Assembly (NCBI RefSeq): GCF_041320605.1
Contig: NZ_CP166679.1
Location: 62,001 to 126,000 of the forward strand
DNA: 64,000 bases
DNA from: Arenibacter antarcticus
GTDB lineage: Bacteria > Bacteroidota > Bacteroidia > Flavobacteriales > Flavobacteriaceae
Direction of reading: 5' to 3'
The translations under genes and the position numbers were made by a program. The notes under the pieces were generated by a model. The model was not told the origin of the DNA, ran no database searches, and saw nothing but the letters and a program-made list of their open reading frames with translations. This document shows positions 17,054-25,709 of the stretch, one piece after another. Position 1 is the first letter of the stretch. Each line of letters opens with the position of its first letter.

Positions 17054-18391
17054 TTAAAAATCATCATCTTCCATTAATTTTCTCATGGTTCGCTCTTCCC
17101 ACCCCTTACCAAGGATTGGGGTGCGGCCATAGGCATCCAGCCCGTGCATAACCACGCCAAAACCCCATCCCAGCGCAGGAAATATCGCCCAAGGAAAAGA
17201 AGTAGTATTATAATTCATGACAGCCAGAATTGGCATTACCACTATATAGGCAACTATATTTCCATAGAAACTTTTAAGAGCCTCCACCCTTTCCTTCGCC
17301 TTTTTATATCGCTTATCCTCTATGAAGAGCTCTTGTGTTTCCAAATTATTCAATTTCTGAGTCAGCATAGGTAGCTTTACCGTAAACTCTGAATTTTGCT
17401 TTTGGATGAGCACTTCTCTTTTGGACAATATTTGGTACCGTTGTTGAATATTCATGAGTCCCACCCCACTACTTTTTTTAACCACCTGCTTTTCTTGATG
17501 GTTATTGCTAACACATAGCATCCCATCTTCTTCGTACACCCTGATCCGTAAAGGTCTAGCAGCAGTAACTATATTGTGTTTTACTGCATTTTCCAATAAT
17601 AGCTGTAACGATAGGGGTACAATTTTGGCCTCCGGTTTACTACTATGTTCAGGAATATGAAAAACAATACTCTCTTCAAACCTCATCTTCAACAACTTAA
17701 TGTAGGTCCTAGCAAATGAGAGCTCTTCATCTACGGTTACCAAGTCCTTATTTTTCTGTTCCAATACATACCGGTACACCTTAGAAAGTGACGTCGTGAA
17801 TTTTTGGGCCTGAATAGGGTCTTCCTCTATTAAACTGGTAAGGACGTTCAGACTATTAAATAAAAAGTGTGGATCTAATTGGTTCTTTAACGCATCAAAT
17901 TTGGCTGATGCAGTCCCGGCAATGATCTTTTGCTCCTTTACCTTATTTTCCTGCCTATACTTAAAATGCCAAGCCACATAAAAGATAATGGATATCATTA
18001 AAGCAATAAGCATGGAAATCTTGTAATACCCCACTTTTTCCCCGCGTAAAAAATCGACCAAGGGCATACTTTCCAAGCCTACCCTTAGCATTAACCTAGC
18101 CAGAAATATCCCAATTAGGGATAGCACAATATTACCCGTTATCCCGATTAGTAAGGGTTTCTTAGACAGAATTTTATTCTTATGCTTAACGATAAGATAC
18201 TGTATCCAATAGGCATTTAACAGGTATAAGGTAACTGAGTAAATGAGATTACTATAGTATTCTTGCACGGCACCATCATAAGAAAATCCATCATCAAATC
18301 TGCCCATAAAAAAGAAAATGGCCAGAAAAATGAAATAAATAAGGGTTCCAATAAGTACTGCATTCCTAATATGTTTTATAAATCGATTCAT
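17054..18391 (-). CDS. LytS-like sensor histidine kinase with C-terminal 2TM domain
   Basis: This 445-residue protein has four N-terminal transmembrane segments (about residues 8-30, 45-68, 79-102, 122-145). A His_kinase domain with phospho-acceptor H175 in Q-L-D-P-H-F-L-F-N-S-L-N and an ATPase region (L-L-L-E-N-A-V-K-H-N; G-V-G-L-M-N-I-Q-Q-R) follow. A 2TM domain is fused at the C-terminus (about 355-445, W-E-E-R-T-M-R-K-L-M-E-D-D). The fusion places the catalytic domain between two membrane regions. It probably phosphorylates the LytTR regulator at 15123-15878. The fused domain is homologous to the three separate 2TM proteins downstream. Confidence 0.92.
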   Translation of the reverse strand: MNRFIKHIRNAVLIGTLIYFIFLAIFFFMGRFDDGFSYDGAVQEYYSNLIYSVTLYLLNAYWIQYLIVKHKNKILSKKPLLIGITGNIVLSLIGIFLARLMLRVGLESMPLVDFLRGEKVGYYKISMLIALMISIIFYVAWHFKYRQENKVKEQKIIAGTASAKFDALKNQLDPHFLFNSLNVLTSLIEEDPIQAQKFTTSLSKVYRYVLEQKNKDLVTVDEELSFARTYIKLLKMRFEESIVFHIPEHSSKPEAKIVPLSLQLLLENAVKHNIVTAARPLRIRVYEEDGMLCVSNNHQEKQVVKKSSGVGLMNIQQRYQILSKREVLIQKQNSEFTVKLPMLTQKLNNLETQELFIEDKRYKKAKERVEALKSFYGNIVAYIVVMPILAVMNYNTTSFPWAIFPALGWGFGVVMHGLDAYGRTPILGKGWEERTMRKLMEDDDF

Positions 18392-18396
18392 TAAAA

Positions 18397-18696
18397 TTAT
18401 TGTTTGCGGGTAAGGAAGGCTTCAGTCATTATCCCTTTTCCATTTAAAAAGGAAGTTAATTCAGGTTTAAAGTTAGTAAAAAGTTCTAATGAGACACCAT
18501 TAGTATGGGTGTTGGATTGCGGATAATGGGAGGTAGAAGTACAATCACCTATCTCTAAATCCGACTTCAAAATCTCTTTGGTGATTGTATCACCTCCTCC
18601 TATCCGCCCTCTTTTGATGCCCTGTATGCCTAAATCTTGATTGGCCACTGACTGATTGATAATCATGGCGATAATAATTAGTATGATTTTATGCAT
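18397..18696 (-). CDS. small secreted protein preceding the kinase, function unknown
   Basis: This 99-residue frame begins with a signal-like hydrophobic stretch (M-H-K-I-I-L-I-I-I-A-M-I-I) and ends only 5 bp before the kinase start, so it should lie on the same transcript. The rest is polar, with a G-I-K-R-G-R-I-G-G-G-D segment and a single Cys. It could be an exported partner or ligand of the kinase, but I recognise no family. Confidence 0.5.
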   Translation of the reverse strand: MHKIILIIIAMIINQSVANQDLGIQGIKRGRIGGGDTITKEILKSDLEIGDCTSTSHYPQSNTHTNGVSLELFTNFKPELTSFLNGKGIMTEAFLTRKQ

Positions 18697-19280
18697 GTAT
18701 ACCTTAATTTATAGGTTCTAGCACAAATATTGTCTTTATCAATATCACTCTAAATTAAGTTGCCCCCAACTGTAACTATTGGTGGATGAATTGAAGAAGA
18801 TTTGATTTTTAAAAGGTGTAGGAAGTGAAATATGTCAAAAATATAAAAGAATATGGGCATTGTAGAGAATTAAAGTCCATAATCCTAGAAGAAAGTTGGA
18901 CATTAAAATGAGAAACTTTTTACCCATAAAAAAGAGGACGCACCCCTACGTCCTCTTTAAAAAGTTAAAAAATAGATTCATTTGAACCCTATTTTTTAGT
19001 CTTACTTATGAATGATAAAATTACTTGTTAAAATTGTGTTCTATGTGCTTATTTACAAAAAAAAATGACTTAAACGGCGAAAAGTCATTTACACACTCCT
19101 AAATATTGACCCTGATATGTTTTTTAACGATACATTCCCCACAGTACACTAATAATTAAATGGATACTAAAACATCTGCCACAGGAATATGGGGCTCCAA
19201 TTTAATAATAATGCCTAGAAATCGAGAAAAAGTAAAATTTTTTAAATAAATAGTTGCTTTAATTAAATTAATTTTGCGAT
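18697..19280. other. long AT-rich intergenic region with two hairpins
   Basis: No protein-like frame is visible. A 10-bp GC-containing hairpin sits at 18931-18958 and an A/T hairpin (AAAAAATAG with CTATTTTTT) at 18967-18997. The region separates the divergently oriented kinase operon and the FAD-dependent dehydrogenase and must hold both promoters. The hairpin pair in the middle, far from either gene, could mark a small RNA. Confidence 0.5.
18931..18958. terminator. intrinsic-terminator-like hairpin in the gene-free region
   Basis: AAAGAGGACG and CGTCCTCTTT form a 10-bp stem with an 8-nt loop, followed on both strands by A/T-rich DNA. No annotated gene ends beside it, so it would terminate either an unannotated transcript or read-through. 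Confidence 0.6.
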
Positions 19281-20837
19281 ATGGTAAGAAAGATTCAGCT
19301 TAGGACTACATTATTGGAGGCGTCAGTAGAAGATATCCTAAAGAAAAAAGCAGCAAAATATTTAGGGATCCCAATGGAGAATATCACCGTGGTAAAGGTT
19401 CTTCGAAAATCGATTGATGCCAGGAAATCTACCATTTATTTTAATTATAAGGTCGAGGTTTATATAAACCAAGCTGTCCCTGACACACCAAATTACACCT
19501 TCGATTACAAGGATGTTTCCAAAGCGAAAAAAATTCACATCATTGGCTTTGGCCCTGCGGGGATGTATGCCGCATTACGCTGTATAGAGCTAGGTTATAG
19601 ACCAATAGTTCTGGAGCGGGGAAAAAATGTGAGAGATCGCAGGCGCGATTTAAAAGCTATTAACCGGGACCATATTGTAAATGAAGATTCTAATTATTGC
19701 TTTGGCGAGGGGGGTGCAGGCACCTATTCGGATGGAAAACTTTACACCAGAAGCCTTAAACGTGGGGATGTTCGACGGATATTCGAGAACTTAGTCTATC
19801 ATGGCGCTACGGAACAGATCCTTATTGATGCCCACCCTCATATAGGAACCAACAAGCTACCCAAACTAGTAGAGAACGTAAGGGAAACCATTATAAAATT
19901 TGGCGGAGAGATACACTTTGAAACTAGGGTAGTAGATTTTATGATCACGGACCACAAATTAAATGGCTTACGGTTAAAAGATGGGACTGAAATGGCAGTA
20001 GACCGTGTTATTTTGGCTACGGGACACTCGGCCAGGGATATATATTACCTTTTAAACGACAAAAAAATAGCACTTCAAGCAAAATCTTTTGCTATGGGCG
20101 TACGGGTAGAACATCCTCAACATATCATAGATAGCATTCAATACCATTGCTCTGGAGATCGGAACCCTTTGCTACCGGCCGCCACCTATAGTTTGGTAGA
20201 ACAGGTGAAAGATAGGGGCGTTTACTCCTTTTGCATGTGCCCTGGCGGATTTATCGTACCAGCGGCAACAGCTCCTGGGGAAGTAGTCGTTAATGGCATG
20301 TCGCCTTCCAAGAGAAACAATCTATTTGCTAATTCGGGTATTGTGGTAGAAATCGATGTAGATGTGGACATTCACAAATACGAACGTTTTGGACCTTTAA
20401 AAGGATTGGAATATCAAAAGAATTTAGAACGATTGGCCTTTACATCTGGAGGTCGGAGTCAGGCTGCACCCGCCCAGCGTTTAACGGATTTTGTGGAAGG
20501 AAAATTATCGGCCGACCTAAATCCAACCTCCTACCAGCCAGGTTTAACCTCAGCACCCTTACATTCTTTATTACCAAAATTAATAGGTAGCAGATTGCGA
20601 TCAGGATTTTTGGCATTTGGGGAAAAAATGAAAGGGTATTACACTGAGGAAGCCAATATAGTAGGTGTGGAAAGCAGAACTTCCTCTCCCGTGAACATAC
20701 CGAGAAAAGACAACTTGGAACATCCTGAGATTCAAGGACTTTTTCCTTGTGGAGAAGGTGGTGGTTATGCAGGCGGCATTGTTTCGGCAGCTATGGACGG
20801 GGAACGTTGTGCTGAGGCGGCTGTGGTGGGACTATAA
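19281..20837 (+). CDS. FAD-dependent dehydrogenase (NAD(P)/FAD oxidoreductase family)
   Basis: This 518-residue protein starts with a domain of about 85 residues, then an FAD-binding Rossmann motif I-I-G-F-G-P-A-G-M-Y-A-A-L at about 90-102. F-G-E-G-G-A-G-T-Y-S-D-G-K-L follows, and near the end comes F-P-C-G-E-G-G-G-Y-A-G-G-I-V-S-A-A, which binds FAD. It matches the uncharacterised FAD-dependent dehydrogenases found in many bacteria (COG2509-type). The substrate is unknown. Confidence 0.88.
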   Translation: MVRKIQLRTTLLEASVEDILKKKAAKYLGIPMENITVVKVLRKSIDARKSTIYFNYKVEVYINQAVPDTPNYTFDYKDVSKAKKIHIIGFGPAGMYAALRCIELGYRPIVLERGKNVRDRRRDLKAINRDHIVNEDSNYCFGEGGAGTYSDGKLYTRSLKRGDVRRIFENLVYHGATEQILIDAHPHIGTNKLPKLVENVRETIIKFGGEIHFETRVVDFMITDHKLNGLRLKDGTEMAVDRVILATGHSARDIYYLLNDKKIALQAKSFAMGVRVEHPQHIIDSIQYHCSGDRNPLLPAATYSLVEQVKDRGVYSFCMCPGGFIVPAATAPGEVVVNGMSPSKRNNLFANSGIVVEIDVDVDIHKYERFGPLKGLEYQKNLERLAFTSGGRSQAAPAQRLTDFVEGKLSADLNPTSYQPGLTSAPLHSLLPKLIGSRLRSGFLAFGEKMKGYYTEEANIVGVESRTSSPVNIPRKDNLEHPEIQGLFPCGEGGGYAGGIVSAAMDGERCAEAAVVGL

Positions 20838-20908
20838 GGGGGTAAAATAAATAATAAATCTATAATCCAAACAAATCCACTACCTTTGCCCCTTATTTTA
20901 CATACTAC

Positions 20909-22186
20909 ATGACATTCAAAGACTTAGGTATTATAGAGCCAATCCTAAAAGCCCTTGAGGCTGAAGGCTATACAAATCCCACTCCAATTCAAGAACAATC
21001 CATTCCCATATTATTAAAAGGTAAGGACTTGTTGGGCTGTGCACAAACGGGTACCGGTAAAACGGCGGCCTTTTCAATTCCAATCATTCAACAACTTGTT
21101 CTAGATAAGGACGCCAATCTGCAACAACGCAAAATTAGAACCTTGGTAGTGACCCCTACTCGGGAATTAGCCATACAAATCGGGGAAAATTTTGCCTCCT
21201 ATTCCCGATTTACGGGAATTAGAAGCACTGTTATTTTTGGCGGTATTAAACAAGCGAGACAAACGGAAGCCCTAAGAAAAGGGGTCGATGTTCTAATTGC
21301 AACTCCAGGAAGATTGCTCGATCTTATGAACCAGGGTTTTATTTCCTTACGAGATGTAAAATATGCGGTACTGGACGAGGCAGACCAAATGTTGGATATG
21401 GGTTTTATACACGATATAAAAAAGATAATTGCCAAACTTCCGGATAACCGTCAATCGCTTTTCTTTTCGGCAACAATGCCCAAAGCTATCGTGGAATTGT
21501 CACGGAAATTATTGGGTGATTTTGAACAAGTCACCATCAAGCCTCAGCAAGCCACGGCAGAAAAGGTAGAACAAGCCTTATATTTTGTCTCTAAAAAAAA
21601 TAAACCGGATCTATTGATCCACCTGTTGGAAAAGGACCCCAACGATTCTGCATTGGTTTTTTCGAGAACCAAGCACGGTGCCAATAAAATTGTAAAGCAA
21701 TTGGCAAAAGCCGATATCAAGGCAGATGCAATTCATGGTAACAAATCCCAAAATGCAAGGCAAAAAGCCTTGGGTGATTTTAAGGACGGGGAACTAAAGG
21801 TACTTGTTGCAACGGATATAGCTGCTAGAGGTATAGATGTAGAGGAACTATCCTTGGTTATCAATTATGACCTTCCCAACGTGCCCGAAACCTACGTCCA
21901 CCGTATTGGAAGGACCGGAAGGGCCAGTGCCAGTGGAGTCGCAATTTCTTTTTGCGATGCCGAAGAAAGACCCTACCTAAAAGATATCCAGAAGTTGATC
22001 AACCAACAAGTGCCGGTTATTAAAGACCATCCTTTTGTAGATGATGGTGTTGAAGAGGTGCCTTTACAACCAGAAAAAAGACATCACAACAATAAGCAGC
22101 AACAAAGGACTGGACATTCCAACCCGCGGGGAGGTAGAAATAACAACCGGGGCAAAAATAACAGCAGTAGACCCAAAAGGGATTAA
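20909..22186 (+). CDS. DEAD-box ATP-dependent RNA helicase (RhlE-like)
   Basis: This 425-residue helicase has the motif order Q (P-T-P-I-Q), I (A-Q-T-G-T-G-K-T), Ia (P-T-R-E-L-A), II (D-E-A-D), III (S-A-T), V (A-T-D-I-A-A-R-G-I-D) and VI (H-R-I-G-R-T-G-R). The C-terminal tail (about residue 380 on) is basic and rich in N, G and R, typical of RhlE-type proteins, and binds RNA nonspecifically. It probably remodels structured RNA in ribosome assembly, decay or cold growth. A strong terminator follows directly. Confidence 0.93.
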   Translation: MTFKDLGIIEPILKALEAEGYTNPTPIQEQSIPILLKGKDLLGCAQTGTGKTAAFSIPIIQQLVLDKDANLQQRKIRTLVVTPTRELAIQIGENFASYSRFTGIRSTVIFGGIKQARQTEALRKGVDVLIATPGRLLDLMNQGFISLRDVKYAVLDEADQMLDMGFIHDIKKIIAKLPDNRQSLFFSATMPKAIVELSRKLLGDFEQVTIKPQQATAEKVEQALYFVSKKNKPDLLIHLLEKDPNDSALVFSRTKHGANKIVKQLAKADIKADAIHGNKSQNARQKALGDFKDGELKVLVATDIAARGIDVEELSLVINYDLPNVPETYVHRIGRTGRASASGVAISFCDAEERPYLKDIQKLINQQVPVIKDHPFVDDGVEEVPLQPEKRHHNNKQQQRTGHSNPRGGRNNNRGKNNSSRPKRD

Positions 22187-22210
22187 GATATCCTAACATA
22201 AATTACAAAT

Positions 22211-22245
22211 AAAAACCGGGCTAAGAAATTATCCCGGTTTTTTTG
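22211..22245 (+). terminator. intrinsic terminator of the helicase gene
   Basis: AAAAACCGGG and CCCGGTTTTT form a 10-bp stem around a 12-nt loop, followed by further Ts. It lies 25 bp after the helicase stop codon. Confidence 0.9.
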
Positions 22246-22394
22246 TGGATATTAGTCTCAATCCTCACTACCGATCTAAACGAATAGCAATACTTGAATC
22301 GATTCTTTTCATGATTAATGAATAATTTTTAGTTGGTTATTGAAAAATTGAAGATATTTAATGCCAACAAAATTGTTTTAGTCCATTCTTAAAA

Positions 22395-23246
22395 ATGTAT
22401 GTTATGATAAATGTTATTTCTAAAGTGCTATTAGGTTTCGCACTAGTTGTAATCCCAATTTCCCTATCCTCTCAAACCACCAATTTAATCAGTTATAATA
22501 TTAAGTACGACAATACTGGGGATACGATTAACAATTGGAACGACCGTAAGGAATCTATGGTACAATTAATACAACACTACAATGGGGATATCGTGGGAAT
22601 CCAAGAAGGCTTACATCGACAGGTGACCTATTTAGATACAGCACTTCCGGGATATGCGTATGTTGGCGTTGGCCGGGATGATGGTAAAGAAAAGGGAGAA
22701 TATACCGCCATTCTATACAACACCAATAAATTCAAAGTACTAAAAACGAATACCTTCTGGCTTTCGGAAACACCCGAAAAGGTTTCTGTGGGCTGGGATG
22801 CCTCTATGGAACGAATTTGCACTTATGCCCTATTTGAGAACTTAGAGACCAAAAAACAATTTTATGTCTTTAATACCCATTTTGATCATCGCGGAATGCA
22901 GGCTAGGGTAAATTCGGCACAACTCATTTATAAAAAAATAAATGAAATAAATAGCTCCGAGCTGCCTGTGGTCCTTATGGGCGATTTAAATTTAACGCCC
23001 GACACCGAGCCTATTCAATATCTTAAAAAGAACCTGACGGATGGAATGGATATTTCAAAGAATCCATTTTATGGCCCCATAGGCACCTTTAGTGGGTTTA
23101 ATCAGGATAGGATGTTAACGGACCGAATAGATTATATCTTTGTAAAGGATATAGAGATACTCTCCTATACGCATATTGATGATAGGATGGGGAACAACAA
23201 GCATATATCTGACCATTTGCCTGTTTTGGTTACGTTCGCCGATTAA
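22395..23246 (+). CDS. secreted endonuclease/exonuclease/phosphatase family protein
   Basis: This 283-residue protein has an N-terminal signal peptide (cleaved near S-S-Q) and the EEP fold. Its motifs are S-Y-N-I-K-Y-D-N, D-I-V-G-I-Q-E-G (catalytic Glu), N-T-H-F-D-H, M-G-D-L-N-L-T-P and D-H-L-P-V at the C-terminus. Exported members in Bacteroidetes act on nucleic acids, phospholipids or phosphorylated substrates; the exact substrate is not visible. The start could also be the second ATG, three codons in. It is followed 41 bp later by the PaiB-like gene. Confidence 0.88.
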   Translation: MYVMINVISKVLLGFALVVIPISLSSQTTNLISYNIKYDNTGDTINNWNDRKESMVQLIQHYNGDIVGIQEGLHRQVTYLDTALPGYAYVGVGRDDGKEKGEYTAILYNTNKFKVLKTNTFWLSETPEKVSVGWDASMERICTYALFENLETKKQFYVFNTHFDHRGMQARVNSAQLIYKKINEINSSELPVVLMGDLNLTPDTEPIQYLKKNLTDGMDISKNPFYGPIGTFSGFNQDRMLTDRIDYIFVKDIEILSYTHIDDRMGNNKHISDHLPVLVTFAD

Positions 23247-23287
23247 TATTCGTAACTTAATATAAGCCGTACCTAAAGTGACATCTT

Positions 23288-23905
23288 ATGTATACCCCAT
23301 TAGATTACAGGAACACAAACCTAAGTGAGGTTAAGGAATTCATGAGGCAAAACAGTTTTGGAATCCTAGTAAACCAAACTGAAGGCCGACCATGGGCTAC
23401 CCATATTCCGCTGGAATTGGATGTGGATACAGATGGGAGCGATCTCTTGGTAGGACATGTCTCCAAAGCAAATCCTCAATGGAAATACTTTAGGGAGCAA
23501 GAAGAGGTTTTGGCCATTTTTAACGGACCTCATAGCTACATTTCTTCTTCTTGGTATAAGGAAGAGGAAGTCCCCACTTGGAACTATATTGCTGTACATG
23601 TGTACGGCACCATAGAAATATTGAATGAGGAGGCCCTTCTAAGATCCCTTCACAAGCTTGTTGATAAATATGAAACGGTAGCATCTCAGCCTGTTTCAAT
23701 TCATGATCTATCCGAAAAAACCATGCAACAAATTAATGGTATTGTAGGGTTTCAAATCCGAATTTCGGAGGTACAGGCTACCTATAAATTATCACAGACA
23801 CGCCCCGAAGACCATCCACAAATTATCTCGGAACTCAACAAAAACAAGAACAGCGGATCCAAGGAAATTGCCCAAATGATGAAAAATAATATTTGTCCTC
23901 GATAA
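23288..23905 (+). CDS. FMN-binding negative transcriptional regulator (PaiB-like)
   Basis: This 205-residue protein is of the PaiB family. Diagnostic parts are M-Y-T-P near the start, T-H-I-P-L-E, L-V-G-H-V-S-K-A-N-P-Q-W and I-F-N-G-P-H-S-Y-I-S-S-S-W-Y. In other bacteria PaiB proteins bind FMN and are linked to repression of protease genes; the enzymatic role is unproven. It lies in line with the EEP gene and rpiA, short gaps suggesting one transcript. Confidence 0.9.
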   Translation: MYTPLDYRNTNLSEVKEFMRQNSFGILVNQTEGRPWATHIPLELDVDTDGSDLLVGHVSKANPQWKYFREQEEVLAIFNGPHSYISSSWYKEEEVPTWNYIAVHVYGTIEILNEEALLRSLHKLVDKYETVASQPVSIHDLSEKTMQQINGIVGFQIRISEVQATYKLSQTRPEDHPQIISELNKNKNSGSKEIAQMMKNNICPR

Positions 23906-23942
23906 CTAACTTACATTTACCGTAAAAAACAACCACATATAA

Positions 23943-24620
23943 ATGGCCGATATTGATCACGAAAAAAAATTAGCTGCCCTGGAAGCTGTAAAATATGTAA
24001 AATCGGGAATGAAGGTCGGATTGGGGACCGGTAGCACTGCTAACTTAATGATCCAGGAACTAGGAAGGCAGATTGCAGAAGGATTAAGAATTACGGGGAT
24101 ACCCAGCTCAGAAAAGACTCGGAAACTCGCAATAGACCTAGGCATACCCTTAATATCTTTAGAAAAAGCGGACCGTATAGACCTCACTATAGATGGTACG
24201 GATGAGTTTGACCCTTATATGCAACTCATCAAAGGTGGTGGCGGGGCTTTGTTACGTGAAAAGATTTTAGCCTACAATTCCGACCTCGTTATTATTATCG
24301 CAGATTCCCAGAAACAGGTAAAAAGGTTGGGCACTTTTAAACTACCAGTAGAAACAATTCCATTCGCCACTTATAAAATAGAAATACTCCTTAATAAAAT
24401 GGGGCTTCAGCCTAAATTAAGACAAAAGGATGGCGAGCATTTTATCACCGATGAGGGCAATTATATTTTAGATCTCAACATTAAAACGATCACAAATATT
24501 CCCTTGTTAGAAACAACCCTTAAACAAATCCCAGGCATTGTAGAAACAGGGCTATTTCTGGATATAGCAGATTTTATTATTGTTGGGAAAGGAAAATCTA
24601 CCCTTACTTTAAAAAAATAA
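23943..24620 (+). CDS. rpiA: ribose-5-phosphate isomerase A
   Basis: This 225-residue enzyme has G-L-G-T-G-S-T-A near residue 26, T-I-D-G-T-D-E-F-D-P with catalytic acids, and K-G-G-G-G-A-L-L-R-E-K. These are the phosphate and substrate loops of RpiA. It interconverts ribulose-5-phosphate and ribose-5-phosphate, completing the oxidative branch whose other genes lie at 9.3-13.3 kb. The length matches the family. A dispersed intergenic repeat starts directly after it. Confidence 0.96.
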   Translation: MADIDHEKKLAALEAVKYVKSGMKVGLGTGSTANLMIQELGRQIAEGLRITGIPSSEKTRKLAIDLGIPLISLEKADRIDLTIDGTDEFDPYMQLIKGGGGALLREKILAYNSDLVIIIADSQKQVKRLGTFKLPVETIPFATYKIEILLNKMGLQPKLRQKDGEHFITDEGNYILDLNIKTITNIPLLETTLKQIPGIVETGLFLDIADFIIVGKGKSTLTLKK

Positions 24621-24633
24621 GCAAGGTTTAATG

Positions 24634-24735
24634 TTCCGCTATAAACCCGTGGTAATTAAAAAATTGTCAGCCCAATATAGGGTAAGCGAATTGCACTAAA
24701 GCACATAGCCTAAACTATTGTATTATTGAGACCAA
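24634..24735. repeat. dispersed intergenic repeat, copy 2
   Basis: This is the partner of the block at 5830-5930, same order of words (TATAAACCCGTGG, GCGAATTGCACTAAAGCAC, TATTATTGAGACCAA) with small indels. It fills the gap between two convergent genes. The conservation of several separated words, not one run, suggests an RNA or mobile-element relic under structural rather than coding constraint. Confidence 0.6.
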
Positions 24736-24748
24736 CGAAGGAAATTCC

Positions 24749-25537
24749 TTAACGGACTTTTCGGATTAAATTGGCCATGTACACGTATTTCATGTCCCTT
24801 AATGCAATACCGTCCTCCATTGCTTTGGTAGAGCTTGGCGTTGCGCCTTCCATCCAATTAATATTTTGGTTTAAGGCCTGCGTATAGTCCTTAAACATAC
24901 TTACTGTCATATGTGATGCGTAAGTATCACTACCTATTGGACTAATAAACCGAATTAGCCCCCAATTGGCTTTTCCACCAGCATCGACTACTTTCTGATG
25001 GATAGGTTGAAAAATTTCCATTTCCGCTCTTTCATAAGAATTGTAGTTGTCCAAACCCACCTTCATCATATCTATTTGGGCTACGGTACCTAATGGCATA
25101 TCGAATTCCCCTTTGGTAGCAGAAATTTGTTCTGTATATATCCTTACCGCCAGATTCCTAGTTGAGGAGGAGTGATGTAACTGTTTATTTAGATCGGCCT
25201 CTGACCTATCTGGATAGGCAGCCTTAACCCTGTCCATTAAATGTTCCCAGCTGCTACCATCCATCATCTTTACGGGATCGTTGTAAAGTGCTACAGTAAG
25301 GTATTGAAATCCTTGCTGTTCTCCCCCAGGACTTAGGAGCCAAAGGTCCCATCCCATAATATCTCCAGCATTCACTCGCTCTTGGTGAATTTTCTCCCAA
25401 AATTCTTCCGTTGCGCTGTATTCCACTTCCTGTTCATTGTCCACCTGCATAAATTCAAATACCAGGTATAATTTTTCTTGGGCAATAGCCATATTGCCAA
25501 CCATTACTACTGCGAAAAAAATTAGAAAAGTTTTCAT
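24749..25537 (-). CDS. secreted two-domain alpha/beta-barrel-like protein with internal duplication
   Basis: This 262-residue protein has a signal peptide (cleaved near A-I-A-Q). The two halves repeat each other: E-F-W-E-K-I-H-Q-E-R-V-N-A-G with W-D-L-W-L-L-S-P in the first, and E-I-F-Q-P-I-H-Q-K-V-V-D-A-G with W-G-L-I-R-F-I-S-P in the second. Each then has a T-V strand and a D-rich turn. This is the layout of tandem ferredoxin-like (dimeric alpha-beta barrel, NIPSNAP-like) domains, which often bind small hydrophobic ligands. It lies downstream of the LytTR/TPR-kinase pair, on the same strand. Function unknown. Confidence 0.75.
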   Translation of the reverse strand: MKTFLIFFAVVMVGNMAIAQEKLYLVFEFMQVDNEQEVEYSATEEFWEKIHQERVNAGDIMGWDLWLLSPGGEQQGFQYLTVALYNDPVKMMDGSSWEHLMDRVKAAYPDRSEADLNKQLHHSSSTRNLAVRIYTEQISATKGEFDMPLGTVAQIDMMKVGLDNYNSYERAEMEIFQPIHQKVVDAGGKANWGLIRFISPIGSDTYASHMTVSMFKDYTQALNQNINWMEGATPSSTKAMEDGIALRDMKYVYMANLIRKVR

Positions 25538-25709
25538 AATTATAGGGGTTATTGATTAATGTAATTTTGTGGAATTATGAAGCTACCTTAAAATCATAGT
25601 TCATATTAAATTTCAAAACATATTAATTAATAAATCCCAAATTATACAAGTAAAAAGGACGAAGGAAAGCTTTTTTTGTCCGTAGATATACTAAAAATTA
25701 CCAAAGTAA

